A stretch of 64,000 nucleotides of DNA. It comes from an uncultured Saprospiraceae bacterium. GTDB taxonomy: Bacteria; Bacteroidota; Bacteroidia; Chitinophagales; Saprospiraceae. A program made the translations under genes and the position numbers. Below the pieces are notes generated by a model that did no database searches, was not told where the DNA came from, and saw only the letters and a list, made by a program, of their open reading frames with translations. Where the stretch lies: NCBI GenBank assembly GCA_937929835.1, contig CALFUU010000040.1:1-64000 (forward strand). Direction: 5' to 3'. Of the stretch, positions 17,339-29,708 are shown in pieces; the first letter of the stretch is position 1, and every line of letters starts with the position of its first letter.

Positions 17339-18391
17339 ATGAAATCCATTTTTACTTTTTTATTGCTTGCCCTCAGTTTCATTAGTCTTAAGGGGCAAGA
17401 AGGTTCTCTAGACTATATCAAGGCGATAACTCTAGAAGTCAATCAGCACAACCAAGTCTATTATAGACATACCCTCAAACCCAAAGAAACGGCTTACAGT
17501 CTAGCACGTTATTTCAGCGTTTCTATAGAAGATCTGTTATTGGTCAATAAACTTTCTGCGGGAGATATACTTTCTATAGGCGACGAGCTCATCATCCCTA
17601 TAGATAAGTCACTACTGCGTACATCCATAGAAAAAACTAACGAAGACTGGGTTCCGCTTATCTATACTGTGGAGAGACAAGAAACTTTGTTTAAAATAGC
17701 CCACTCCTACTTTCCACAACCTATCCAAAATTTGATTTCGAGAAATAAGGTCAATTCCTTTTCTCTCAAAGCAGGAAGAAACTTGGTCGTCGGTTGGTGG
17801 GGAGCAGAGTCGGTAAAGATTACATCAGAAGACTTTTCTACTTCTCAAAGGACAACAGAGGACGAAACACCTCAAGGTCTTCCTACCAAATCAGAAGAAG
17901 TTGGTCCAGCGGAACAAAGCAAAAATGAAGAATCAATCGCAGACCTCATCCGTAACAAGATCATTAAAAGAGCCAAAACTGCGTCTAACGAAGAGGTTAT
18001 AGAAAACTCACAAACTAAAAATACACCAGTAGAAGAAGATATAGTAGTCGCAACAAAAGACACCATAGTGTCTGACTTGGTTGTTATAGATACTACAGAA
18101 ACTGAATCCCAAGAAGAACCCCAAATCAATTACAAATCTGGTATTGCGACCTGGGACAAACAGGGATATGAAAGAGAAAATCTCTTTGTCATGCACAACG
18201 AGGCAAAGCCCAACTCCTACATAAGACTAAGGCATCCAGTGACTAAGCTAGAGGTAACAGCACTTGTGCTGGCTGCAATACCCAAAGGTGTCCACTCTCC
18301 TGAAGTGGATATAGTCTTATCGCCAGCTGTAGCACTAGCCCTCGGTGCCCTTAACTCTAAGTTCAAAATCGAAATGGACTATTATCAATAG
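17339..18391 (+). CDS. Secreted LysM protein with RlpA-like C-terminal domain
   Basis: 350 residues from the ATG at 17339, which begins a signal peptide ending SLKGQ. There are two LysM repeats (about 35-85, YRHTLKPKETAYSLARYFSV...GDELIIPI; about 98-145, YTVERQETLFKIAHSYF), a low-complexity acidic linker (about 155-265) and a C-terminal double-psi beta-barrel-like domain (GIATWDKQGYERENLFVMHNEAKPNSYIRLRHPVTK...). LysM binds peptidoglycan; RlpA-like domains cleave or bind naked glycan strands. The catalytic Asp of RlpA is not certain here. Probably a periplasmic cell-wall protein. Confidence 0.8.
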   Translation: MKSIFTFLLLALSFISLKGQEGSLDYIKAITLEVNQHNQVYYRHTLKPKETAYSLARYFSVSIEDLLLVNKLSAGDILSIGDELIIPIDKSLLRTSIEKTNEDWVPLIYTVERQETLFKIAHSYFPQPIQNLISRNKVNSFSLKAGRNLVVGWWGAESVKITSEDFSTSQRTTEDETPQGLPTKSEEVGPAEQSKNEESIADLIRNKIIKRAKTASNEEVIENSQTKNTPVEEDIVVATKDTIVSDLVVIDTTETESQEEPQINYKSGIATWDKQGYERENLFVMHNEAKPNSYIRLRHPVTKLEVTALVLAAIPKGVHSPEVDIVLSPAVALALGALNSKFKIEMDYYQ

Positions 18392-18394
18392 TAG

Positions 18395-18402
18395 TATCTT
18401 TG
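18395..18402 (+). promoter_or_regulatory. -7 element TATCTTTG
   Basis: Perfect TAnnTTTG starting 4 nt after the LysM stop, 16 nt before the ATG at 18419. Confidence 0.55.
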
Positions 18403-18418
18403 CAGTCAAATTGCGAGG

Positions 18419-19393
18419 ATGATACATCAGAATGTACTAGAAACTATAGGCAACACGCCTTTGGTCAAGTTAAATAAGGTTATAAAAAGCGTACCAGGCA
18501 CTGTTGTTGTCAAAATGGAAACAACTAATCCTGGGCATTCTATAAAGGACAGAATGGCGCTCCAGATGGTCCTCGATGCAGAAGAAGCGGGTCATCTTAA
18601 ACCAGGAGGAACTATCATAGAGTGTACTTCTGGTAATACTGGAATGGGCCTTGCGCTAGCAGCAACTGTCAAAGGTTATAAGTGCATCTTCACCACATCT
18701 GACAAACAATCCCCAGAGAAGTTTGATATACTCAGAGCTATGGGCGCAGAGGTTATCGTCTGCCCTACCAATGTGGCTGCCGATGATCCACGATCTTACT
18801 ATTCTGTCGCAGAGAAACTAGCCAAGGAAACTCCTAACTCTTATTGGTTTAATCAATACGATAATCTATCTAACAGAAAGGCCCATTATCTCACGACTGG
18901 TCCAGAAATCTGGGAACAGACAGAAGGAAAAATCACTCATTTTCTAGCAGGCGTAGGTACTGGAGGAACGATATCAGGTACAGGACGCTACCTCAAAGAA
19001 CAGAATCCAGATATCAAAGTATGGGGTATAGATACGTATGGCTCAGCACTTAAGAAGTATCACGAAACTGGAGTGATGGATGAGTCAGAAATCTACTCTT
19101 ACATCACAGAAGGAATAGGAGAAGATATCATCCCACTCAACATTGATTTTGATATTATCGATTATATGGAGAAGGTTACCGATAAGGACGGTGCCGTGAT
19201 GTGCCGACGACTGGCCAGAGAAGAGGGGTTGATGTTTGGCTATAGCGCAGGCTCTGCGGTGGCAGGCCTCTTGCAACTCAAGGATCAACTGGACGAAGAC
19301 TCCCTAGTGGTGATAGCTATACACGACCACGGCACGAGATATGTAGGGAAGATCTATAATGACGAGTGGATGAAGAAAAATAACTTTCTCTAG
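18419..19393 (+). CDS. PLP-dependent cystathionine beta-synthase/cysteine synthase
   Basis: 324 residues, fold type II PLP enzyme. The Schiff-base lysine is in NPGHSIKDRMA (about Lys43), the substrate loop is CTSGNTGMGLA, and the phosphate-binding loop is GVGTGGTISGTG. The C-terminus (HDHGTRYVGKIYNDEWMKKNNFL) and FTTSDKQSPEKFDILRAMGAE look closer to the catalytic core of cystathionine beta-synthase than to CysK; no CBS regulatory domains follow. Either reaction (Ser + homocysteine, or O-acetylserine + sulfide) is possible. Confidence 0.85.
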   Translation: MIHQNVLETIGNTPLVKLNKVIKSVPGTVVVKMETTNPGHSIKDRMALQMVLDAEEAGHLKPGGTIIECTSGNTGMGLALAATVKGYKCIFTTSDKQSPEKFDILRAMGAEVIVCPTNVAADDPRSYYSVAEKLAKETPNSYWFNQYDNLSNRKAHYLTTGPEIWEQTEGKITHFLAGVGTGGTISGTGRYLKEQNPDIKVWGIDTYGSALKKYHETGVMDESEIYSYITEGIGEDIIPLNIDFDIIDYMEKVTDKDGAVMCRRLAREEGLMFGYSAGSAVAGLLQLKDQLDEDSLVVIAIHDHGTRYVGKIYNDEWMKKNNFL

Positions 19394-19405
19394 GCACACC
19401 CCAAT

Positions 19406-20569
19406 ATGAAAATTCTCATCAAAACAATGGCTGGTCTAGAGACAGTACTCGCTGAAGAAGCTGAGCAACTCAACTTGACCAACATACAACCCATCACTAG
19501 AGGCATAACCTGTGAGGGCAATTGGGCGCAACTATATAAGTGCAACTATCTGATGAGAACAGCAATCAGAGTATTGGTACCACTTGCAGAGTTCACTATA
19601 AAAACACAAGACGAGTACTATGATGCGCTCAGGACGATAAACTGGAGTCACTACTTTACCAATCAGAAGACGACTTTTGCGATTGGAGCGACAGTCTTCA
19701 GTGAGGTATTTACCAATTCCCAATTTGCGACTTATAGATGTAAGGATGCCATTGTCGATCAACTGATGGATAAGCATGGGTATCGACCCAATGTCAATCT
19801 AGAAAAGCCCCATCTTGTCTTCCAAGTGCATTTATCAGGAGAAAAACTTTCTGTACTCATAGACAGCAGTGGTAAGTCCCTACACCTCAGAAACTATAAA
19901 GAAAGAGCCTATAAAGCACCCCTTAATGAAGTGATGGCCGCTGGGATCATTAAACTCTCAGGTTGGGATGGAACACAAGACTTTTATGACCCTATGTGTG
20001 GCTCAGGCACATTTACGACAGAGGCACTAATGATGGCCTCTAATCAACCAGCGGGACAATTCATAGAGCGCTTCAGTTTTCAGAATTGGCCAGATTATCA
20101 CCCAGAAATATGGCAATCGGTAAAGGAATCCGCTCAAGCCTATGTCAAGAGTCCAGAGGGCAACCTTTATGCTTCAGACATCAATGACTACGCAGTCCGC
20201 GATCTTAAGAAGAATCTTCAGAAGCATAAATTTCGAGATCTGGTCCATATTAAGAAAGCAGATTTTCTAGAGTCTACAGGTCAGAAAAACGGCGTCGTAT
20301 TCCTTAATCCACCCTATGACAAGCGGATCAAAATGCGAAATATCACCAACTTCTATAGAGACATCGCGGACAAGCTTAAAAGAGACTGGCAAGGCTCTGA
20401 AGCGTGGGTCATATCTGGAAATGCACAAGCAATGAAGAACTTTGGTCTTAAGCCGACACAAAAGCACACACTAGATAATGGTGGAATCAGTTCTAAATTG
20501 TATAAATTTGAATTGTATGGCGGATCTAAAAAAACTAAGTATCAAACTAATCCTAGGTCTCGCGATTAG
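19406..20569 (+). CDS. THUMP-domain class I RNA methyltransferase (RlmL-like)
   Basis: 387 residues. The N-terminal ferredoxin-like/THUMP region (about 1-160) binds RNA. The Rossmann methyltransferase domain has motif I DPMCGSGTFTTEALMMA and the N6-adenine/N2-guanine catalytic motif NPPYDKR. By family it methylates N2 of a guanosine in 23S rRNA (like the RlmL half of E. coli RlmKL); there is no fused second methyltransferase. It starts 12 nt after the upstream gene; its 3' end overlaps the next gene by 53 bp. Confidence 0.9.
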   Translation: MKILIKTMAGLETVLAEEAEQLNLTNIQPITRGITCEGNWAQLYKCNYLMRTAIRVLVPLAEFTIKTQDEYYDALRTINWSHYFTNQKTTFAIGATVFSEVFTNSQFATYRCKDAIVDQLMDKHGYRPNVNLEKPHLVFQVHLSGEKLSVLIDSSGKSLHLRNYKERAYKAPLNEVMAAGIIKLSGWDGTQDFYDPMCGSGTFTTEALMMASNQPAGQFIERFSFQNWPDYHPEIWQSVKESAQAYVKSPEGNLYASDINDYAVRDLKKNLQKHKFRDLVHIKKADFLESTGQKNGVVFLNPPYDKRIKMRNITNFYRDIADKLKRDWQGSEAWVISGNAQAMKNFGLKPTQKHTLDNGGISSKLYKFELYGGSKKTKYQTNPRSRD

Positions 20570-20873
20570 CTTATGGATAACTACTCTTGCTACTAGTCAG
20601 TCAACCTTCACTCTTCCAATACCCAATAATAGTCTCTCCCCTCTCGGACTTTCTATGCCTTCGAAGCTGGATCTAGACTTTGGCAAACAGAAAAGCTCTC
20701 TTATGTACCAGATGGACTACAACAAAGTGTATCACGATGGGCTAGGCTTCTTCTGTAAGATGGAAGATAAAGCATCCGCAAGATCACAGGTGCAATTAAG
20801 AATGAGACTAGGATCCCTTCAGTATGTCGATGCGCTCGAGCAAAAACTGCCCGCATACCAGTTGATTGATTAG
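20517..20873 (+). CDS. Hypothetical exported protein
   Basis: 118 residues from the ATG at 20517, with a signal peptide or anchor (LSIKLILGLAISLWITTLATSQ). The mature part is short and rich in Leu, Ser and Lys, with SPLGLSMPSKLDLDFGKQ and a tail of alternating residues (VQLRMRLGSLQYVD) that could form beta-strands. It overlaps the methyltransferase gene by 53 bp in another frame. No family recognised. Confidence 0.6.
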   Translation: MADLKKLSIKLILGLAISLWITTLATSQSTFTLPIPNNSLSPLGLSMPSKLDLDFGKQKSSLMYQMDYNKVYHDGLGFFCKMEDKASARSQVQLRMRLGSLQYVDALEQKLPAYQLID

Positions 20874-20919
20874 AATAGCTTCTTTGCTTGGAAAGTCTTT
20901 ATATAGGGCTTGGAAAGCA

Positions 20920-21645
20920 TCAAAGAATCTTCATCAAGTCTTGTGTCCCTATATACTCTTCACAGGTATAACCTTCACCATACTCTACACCTATGCGTCT
21001 GCCGTGAGCGATAGCTCTTCCAGTCAAACTCTCTAAGAAACTCTTTGAAGAAATAGGTGTAGACTTATTCTTTCGTTTAGCGTTATGAAACTGGGTCTCA
21101 TAGCACTGGACAAATTTTATTTTCTCTTGGATAAAATCAGAAATGTCCACTACTACATCGGGCTCTAAATGATGATCTTGGATAAAATTGAATACTTTTC
21201 TAGGTCTCCATTTTTCCTGCTTCTTTTTACCGAGCTTGGTTTCTATTTTTACTAAGCCAGACAGGAAACAAGCTTCCTTAATCATCAGAGATGCTCTTCC
21301 GTGATCAGGATGCCTATCTGTTATCGCATTGGCAAGAACAATATCGGGCTGATATTGGCGTATAGCTTTGATTAACTTGAGCTTATTTGCTTTGGAGTTC
21401 TCAAAGAAGCCATCTGCCATTTTGAGATTATCCCTAATAAGCACCCCTGCAAAATTTTTAGCGGATTCAGCCTCTTTCTTTCTTGTCTTGGCTGTACCAT
21501 TGGTACCTAGTTCACCTTGCGTAAGGTCCACAATACCGACCTTATATCCTAGAGCTATCTGCTTGAGGATCGTACCTCCACAACCCAGCTCTACATCATC
21601 AGGGTGCACCCCTATTGCTAGTATATCCAGTTTCATTTTATTCAC
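20920..21645 (-). CDS. bshB1: Bacillithiol biosynthesis deacetylase BshB1
   Basis: 241 residues, LmbE/PIG-L fold. The zinc site is GVHPDDVELGCGG (His14, Asp16, Asp17) together with ITDRHPDHGRA; LTQGELGTNGTAKTRKKEAE is the BshB1 signature. It removes the acetyl group from GlcNAc-malate in bacillithiol synthesis in the cytoplasm. Its start abuts the fabH stop, so it is co-transcribed with fabH. BshA and BshC are not in the window. Confidence 0.93.
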   Translation of the reverse strand: MNKMKLDILAIGVHPDDVELGCGGTILKQIALGYKVGIVDLTQGELGTNGTAKTRKKEAESAKNFAGVLIRDNLKMADGFFENSKANKLKLIKAIRQYQPDIVLANAITDRHPDHGRASLMIKEACFLSGLVKIETKLGKKKQEKWRPRKVFNFIQDHHLEPDVVVDISDFIQEKIKFVQCYETQFHNAKRKNKSTPISSKSFLESLTGRAIAHGRRIGVEYGEGYTCEEYIGTQDLMKIL

Positions 21646-22698
21646 TTATACCCATCTTATAAGGCTACTGCCCCAAGTAAACCCACTCCCAAACGCAGCT
21701 AAACAAACCAAGTCACCAGTGTTAACCTTTCCCTCTTCCCAGGCCTCGCATAAGGCGATCGGAATGGAGGCTGCTGTGGTATTTCCGTAGCGTTGGATAT
21801 TGTTATAGACTTGGTCATCAGAGAGACCTAATGTCTTTTGTACATATTGACTGATACGGAGATTGGCTTGATGAGGGATCAACATATCAATATCCGTCTT
21901 GCTTAATCCTGTCGTCCGTAGAGCCTCATCGATGACTTCTGCAAATTTGACTATGGCTTTCTTAAAAACGACTTGCCCATTCATGTAAGGATAGATCTGA
22001 CCATCTTCGACCATCTTTTTTGTGGCAAAAATTCCACCTGGAATATCTGTCGAAGGAAATCCATAATCAACCTCATCGTGATGTCCCCCATGACTACCAA
22101 AATTGATCATGGCCAGCTCCTCAGCGTGACGTCCATCAGAATGTAAGTGAGTCGTCAATACGCCATCCTCATCGCTGGGCTGCAAGACAACTGCTCCTGC
22201 ACCATCCCCAAATATGACCGTGACAGTCCGCCCTTCTGTAGAAAAATCTAATCCCATAGAATGCATCTCGCTACCGACAAGTAGTATGTTTTTGTACATC
22301 CCTGTCTTGATAAACTGATCCGCTACAGAGAGTCCATAGATGAATCCTGAGCACTGATTTCTGATATCGAGAGCGCCTATTTCTGTATTGGAGATACCTA
22401 ATTCTCGCTGTAATAACACACCACAGCCCGGAAAAAAATAGTCAGGACTTAAAGTTGCAAAGATGATAAAGTCGATGTCTTCTTTTGTGATGCCAGCCCG
22501 TTCTATCGCCATTGTTGCAGCATGGGCCGCCATTGTCGTGGTGGTTTCTTGATGCTTTACAGCATATCTGCGTTCCTTGATCCCAGTCCTTTCTTGAATC
22601 CATGCATCAGAAGTATCCATATACTTGGTCAGCTCCTCATTGGTCATTACTTGAGCAGGTAGATATTTACCTATTCCAGCGATTTTTGTGTTTGGCAT
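21646..22698 (-). CDS. fabH: Beta-ketoacyl-ACP synthase III (FabH-type)
   Basis: 350 residues, thiolase fold. Catalytic Cys116 (DIRNQCSGFIYGL), His in LIPHQANLRI and Asn in YGNTTAASIPIAL form the FabH triad. It condenses an acyl-CoA primer with malonyl-ACP to start fatty-acid chains. It is slightly longer than E. coli FabH, with an insert around 200-230, so specificity for another primer is possible. It is divergent from the sphingolipid operon, 110 bp away. Confidence 0.92.
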   Translation of the reverse strand: MPNTKIAGIGKYLPAQVMTNEELTKYMDTSDAWIQERTGIKERRYAVKHQETTTTMAAHAATMAIERAGITKEDIDFIIFATLSPDYFFPGCGVLLQRELGISNTEIGALDIRNQCSGFIYGLSVADQFIKTGMYKNILLVGSEMHSMGLDFSTEGRTVTVIFGDGAGAVVLQPSDEDGVLTTHLHSDGRHAEELAMINFGSHGGHHDEVDYGFPSTDIPGGIFATKKMVEDGQIYPYMNGQVVFKKAIVKFAEVIDEALRTTGLSKTDIDMLIPHQANLRISQYVQKTLGLSDDQVYNNIQRYGNTTAASIPIALCEAWEEGKVNTGDLVCLAAFGSGFTWGSSLIRWV

Positions 22699-22778
22699 CA
22701 GTAAGTCATTTTTCTAGTGGCAATGAAAATACTGATTTAGCTTCTAATTGAATATTTAATTAGAGCAGAGATAATTGT

Positions 22779-22786
22779 TAGTTTTG
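22779..22786 (+). promoter_or_regulatory. -7 element TAGTTTTG of the sphingolipid operon
   Basis: TAnnTTTG, 21 nt before the TTG start at 22808 and the only good match in the 110-bp divergent region. No -33 box at the usual spacing. Confidence 0.45.
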
Positions 22787-22807
22787 GTTTTTATACAAAC
22801 TATCTAA

Positions 22808-23515
22808 TTGGGCCCAATCAAAACCTCTTTACAGCAGCTAGCTTATAAGCTAATGAATCCTTTCATCAAGTTGTTGATGAAACTAGGGGTCACACCAGAT
22901 ATGATTACCTTCATTGGTTTTCTGCTCAATATAGTGTCCACTGGCGTCTTGATCTATGGTGCCGAGGTCGGTGATAGAAATGATCATCGCTATCTAGGCT
23001 ATGCTGGTATGATCATACTGCTAGGCGGTGCAATGGATATGGTAGATGGGCGACTAGCACGACTTTCTGGCAAATCAAGTGACTCAGGGGCCTTATATGA
23101 CTCCGTACTTGATAGATATAGTGAGTTGGTGATGTTCTTTGGATTCTGCTACTATACCGTAACACAGAACTATCTGTGGACCTCCATATTCTGCTTCATC
23201 GCAATGATCGGCTCTATTATGGTCAGCTATACGAGAGCCAGAGCAGAGGGATTGGGGGTAAATGCCAGCGTAGGCATCATGCAACGTCCTGAGAGGATCG
23301 TCCTTGTAGCTGTTTCTAGCCTGATGACTTGGGTGATCTCAAAGTATATTCTAGGTGGTGATTACATCCACGGTACGAGACTTCTCAATAGGCCTCTCTT
23401 TGAAACAATATCAGTATTTAGTTGGCCTATATTTTTCCTTGCTATAACGGCCAATGTGACGGCATTAAGACGCCTTTATTATGCTAAAGCTAGATTGGAA
23501 GAGCAAACTGATTAA
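22808..23515 (+). CDS. CDP-alcohol phosphatidyltransferase, probable phosphatidylinositol-phosphate synthase
   Basis: 235 residues, about six membrane helices. The full CDP-alcohol motif is present: D80-G81-x2-A84-R85-x8-G94-x3-D98-x3-D102, which binds metal and the CDP-DAG pyrophosphate. It starts with TTG; no ATG fits. As first gene of an operon with myo-inositol phosphate synthase and a PgpA-like phosphatase, the likely acceptor is inositol phosphate, giving phosphatidylinositol phosphate as shown for the Bacteroides inositol-lipid pathway. The acceptor is inferred from context. Confidence 0.85.
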   Translation: MGPIKTSLQQLAYKLMNPFIKLLMKLGVTPDMITFIGFLLNIVSTGVLIYGAEVGDRNDHRYLGYAGMIILLGGAMDMVDGRLARLSGKSSDSGALYDSVLDRYSELVMFFGFCYYTVTQNYLWTSIFCFIAMIGSIMVSYTRARAEGLGVNASVGIMQRPERIVLVAVSSLMTWVISKYILGGDYIHGTRLLNRPLFETISVFSWPIFFLAITANVTALRRLYYAKARLEEQTD

Positions 23516-23558
23516 CTTCTAGTTATTATTCATTTACTTTGTTGGCAGACAATGAGTT

Positions 23559-24077
23559 ATGCTTAAAAATTTCGATGGCAATAAATCTGATTTTACTAGA
23601 AACAGGGAGTACGGCCTACCAGAAAGCTATCCCAGACCTTTAGTAAAGGATTTATTGTTCTACATACAGCGTAACCTTAATTACAATACTGTTGTCTACA
23701 CACTCAATACTAATTATGCTGGAGTTATTGACCCAACGCATCCGCTCAATGTCTTTTGGATAAGATATGAGCAGAACGGTGAGACAAAGCAACTCAACCC
23801 CATACAAACCAAACTGGCCTACGGCTATAAGAGCACGAGAATTAATAATGAAACCTTTAAGTTTCAGTTAGTCTCCTATAATCAAGACTTTTACTTGGCT
23901 AAGAATGATGCAGGCAACTATATTGTATCTACCGAGTTAGAGGATGAACTTCTTCAAGTATCTAATATCTATGTCTATGCAGAAGACTTCGGCGTCTTCC
24001 CACAAGTCAAGTACATCGAGTTTTTTGGTGACACTATCGATTACAATTTCCCAGTCTACAAAAAAATAGTACTCTAG
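23559..24077 (+). CDS. DUF4833-like protein in the sphingolipid operon, function unknown
   Basis: 172 residues, soluble, with no signal peptide in this reading (an in-frame stop lies 2 codons before the ATG). Recognisable segments are LLFYIQRNLNYNTVVYTLN, INPTHPLNVFWIRYEQNGE-like VFWIRYE, KLAYGYKSTRI and a C-terminal VKYIEFFG, which resemble the DUF4833 family; beta-rich. It sits 43 nt after the CDP-alcohol gene and 8 nt before the AUR1-like gene. Being inside the pathway operon, it may bind or present a lipid or intermediate; this is inference only. Confidence 0.7.
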   Translation: MLKNFDGNKSDFTRNREYGLPESYPRPLVKDLLFYIQRNLNYNTVVYTLNTNYAGVIDPTHPLNVFWIRYEQNGETKQLNPIQTKLAYGYKSTRINNETFKFQLVSYNQDFYLAKNDAGNYIVSTELEDELLQVSNIYVYAEDFGVFPQVKYIEFFGDTIDYNFPVYKKIVL

Positions 24078-24085
24078 TACACGGA

Positions 24086-27361
<3,276 letters not shown>

Positions 27362-27364
27362 TCC

Positions 27365-28357
27365 TTGAACAAGAAATTACTCATAACTGGAGCTAATGGC
27401 TTTGTCGGTAGCTGGATGGTAGAAGAAGCCATTGCGCAAGGCTTCCACGTATATGCTGGTGTCAGAAAGAGTAGCAATCTGCAATATCTCACTGATCCAC
27501 GAATTCATTTTTTCTACTATAGCTTTGAGCAAGAAGACAAGCTACGCGAACAGCTGGTCAGTCACAATTTTGACTATATTATCCTCAATGCAGGTGTCAC
27601 TACCGCCAAGAACAGAGAGAGTTATTTTAAGATCAACTCTGGCTACACACGGAAATTCTGCAGGATCCTAATGGAAGAGCAATTGTTACCGACTAAGCTT
27701 GTATATGTGAGCAGCTTGGCCTCATACGGACCTGCCAATCTGCAAATTAGTCAGGTACTAGATAAGGATAGTATACCCCACCCTGTGACATGGTATGGCG
27801 AATCCAAGCTCCAAGCAGAACAGTTTATCCAGAGCTTCAGAATCTTGCCTACCTTAATCTTTCGGCCTACAGCTGTGTATGGTCCTAGAGATCACGACAT
27901 GGTGTCTGTATATAAAACAATCCAGCTCGGTATAGGCCCCAAAATAGGGGCTGGTGATATGGATGCCACCTTTATCTATGTTAAGGACCTCGCTAAGCTG
28001 ATTATAGATTCTCTTGAGGCCAGAGCTGCTAGAAAGGCTTATTTTGTTGGAGATGGTACAGTATATCCCATTCATACATTAAACGATATACTGGCTAAGC
28101 TCCTAGACAAGCGTATCATAAAAGTAACTCTGCCCTTTTTTGTAATGCAAGTAGCAGGATTTATTAGTGAAATGGTAGGCAAACTCCAAGGCAAGACCCC
28201 GCTCCTCAACCGAAATAAGGTCAAAGAATATTATGCAAGGTCCTTTGAGGTAGATATCGCAGACTTGAAAAAAGATTTTAACTTCGCACCTGCTTATGAC
28301 CTAGAGACTGGGCTGAAAGAAACCCTCGAATGGTGCAAAGCAAATAACTTACTCTAA
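27365..28357 (+). CDS. NAD-dependent epimerase/dehydratase-family reductase, CerR-like
   Basis: 330 residues, extended SDR. The Rossmann motif is TGANGFVGSW (about 8-17), and the catalytic Tyr-Lys is in WYGESKLQAEQF with Ser in VYVSSLASYG. It starts at TTG, 3 nt after the upstream stop. In Caulobacter a relative, CerR, reduces the 3-keto group of ketoceramide; its place directly after spt and the bCerS-like gene suggests the same step here. A nucleotide-sugar epimerase is the main alternative. Confidence 0.8.
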   Translation: MNKKLLITGANGFVGSWMVEEAIAQGFHVYAGVRKSSNLQYLTDPRIHFFYYSFEQEDKLREQLVSHNFDYIILNAGVTTAKNRESYFKINSGYTRKFCRILMEEQLLPTKLVYVSSLASYGPANLQISQVLDKDSIPHPVTWYGESKLQAEQFIQSFRILPTLIFRPTAVYGPRDHDMVSVYKTIQLGIGPKIGAGDMDATFIYVKDLAKLIIDSLEARAARKAYFVGDGTVYPIHTLNDILAKLLDKRIIKVTLPFFVMQVAGFISEMVGKLQGKTPLLNRNKVKEYYARSFEVDIADLKKDFNFAPAYDLETGLKETLEWCKANNLL

Positions 28358-28367
28358 ATATCAACGT

Positions 28368-29705
28368 ATGGCAGCCAAGAGAGCAGCAAAAAAATCAAAA
28401 GGACTAGCCTCCAAACCAAAAGGCAAGTTAGGAATCCTCACACCTGGTATGGGTGCTGTGGCGACGACTTTCATTGCCGGGGTGATGGCCATTAATAAAG
28501 GCTTAGCAAATCCTGTCGGTTCCTTAACACAGATGGGAAGAATGAGAATAGGCAAGAGAACCAACTCAAAGAAACTTCCTAAAATGGATCAAGTTGTTCC
28601 ATTACAAGATCTCAAGAAAGTTGTTTTTGGTGGATGGGATATCTTCAAGGATAATATGTACGAAGCAGCAGTACACGCTGATGTATTGGAACCTGCATTA
28701 CTCTCTAAGCTTAAGGCACCCCTTTCTAAGATAAAGCCAATGAAAGCTGTCTTTGATAAGAACTATGTCAAGAAGCTTAATGGAACACATGTCAAGAAAG
28801 CCAAGAACAAAATGGATCTGGCGAAGGCTGTGATGGCAGACATAAAGAAATTTAAGAAAACCAACAATTGCGATAGACTTGTAATGGTCTGGTGCGGATC
28901 TACAGAGATCTATATTGAAGAAGCAGCAGTACACAAAACAATAGCAGCCTTTGAGAAAGGATTAGAGAAAAATTCAAAGCTTATAGCTCCTAGTATGATC
29001 TACGCTTATGCTGCAATCAAAATGGGCATTCCGTATGCTAATGGAGCACCCAATTTATCTTGTGATGTACCAGCACTTGTAGAACTTGCAAAGCAAACTG
29101 GAGCACCTATCGCAGGTAAGGATTTCAAAACCGGGCAGACGCTTATGAAAACCATCCTTGCGCCAGGATTCAAAGCTAGAGCCTTAGGCATAGAGGGATG
29201 GTTCTCTACCAACATACTGGGTAATAGAGATGGAGAGGTACTGGACGATCCAGATAACTTTAAGACCAAAGAAGTCTCTAAGTTGGGTGTTCTAGAACAG
29301 ATCCTAGAGCCAGAGCTGTACCCAGAGTTGTACAAAGACTTCTACCATAAAGTAAGAATCAACTACTATCCACCTAGAGGGGATAATAAAGAAGGTTGGG
29401 ATAATATTGATATCAAAGGATGGCTAGACTACCCTATGCAGATCAAAGTTGATTTCCTTTGTCGAGATTCTATACTCGCGGCACCGATAGTTTTAGATTT
29501 GGCGATTTTCCTCGACCTCGCTAAGAGAGCAGGTATGTCAGGCATACAAGAGTGGTTATCTTTCTATCTTAAGTCACCGCAAGCACCTGAGGGAAGATAT
29601 CCTATTCACGATATCTTTAAGCAATTGGCCAAATTGGAGAATACCCTAAGGTATATCGGTGGTCACGAACTGATAAATCATCTCGGTCAAGACTACGAAG
29701 AATAA
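28368..29705 (+). CDS. Myo-inositol-1-phosphate synthase
   Basis: 445 residues, long for bacterial but normal for the Bacteroidota type. After a basic N-terminus comes the NAD loop GILTPGMGAVATTFIAGV, then GGWDIFKDNMYEAA, VMVWCGSTEIY, NGAPNLSCDVPAL, AGKDFKTGQTLMKTILAPGFKAR and the lysine-rich catalytic region to IKVDFLCRDSILAAPIVLDLAIF. It converts glucose-6-phosphate to inositol-3-phosphate, the head-group precursor for the phosphotransferase that opens the operon. Confidence 0.95.
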   Translation: MAAKRAAKKSKGLASKPKGKLGILTPGMGAVATTFIAGVMAINKGLANPVGSLTQMGRMRIGKRTNSKKLPKMDQVVPLQDLKKVVFGGWDIFKDNMYEAAVHADVLEPALLSKLKAPLSKIKPMKAVFDKNYVKKLNGTHVKKAKNKMDLAKAVMADIKKFKKTNNCDRLVMVWCGSTEIYIEEAAVHKTIAAFEKGLEKNSKLIAPSMIYAYAAIKMGIPYANGAPNLSCDVPALVELAKQTGAPIAGKDFKTGQTLMKTILAPGFKARALGIEGWFSTNILGNRDGEVLDDPDNFKTKEVSKLGVLEQILEPELYPELYKDFYHKVRINYYPPRGDNKEGWDNIDIKGWLDYPMQIKVDFLCRDSILAAPIVLDLAIFLDLAKRAGMSGIQEWLSFYLKSPQAPEGRYPIHDIFKQLAKLENTLRYIGGHELINHLGQDYEE

Positions 29706-29708
29706 GGA

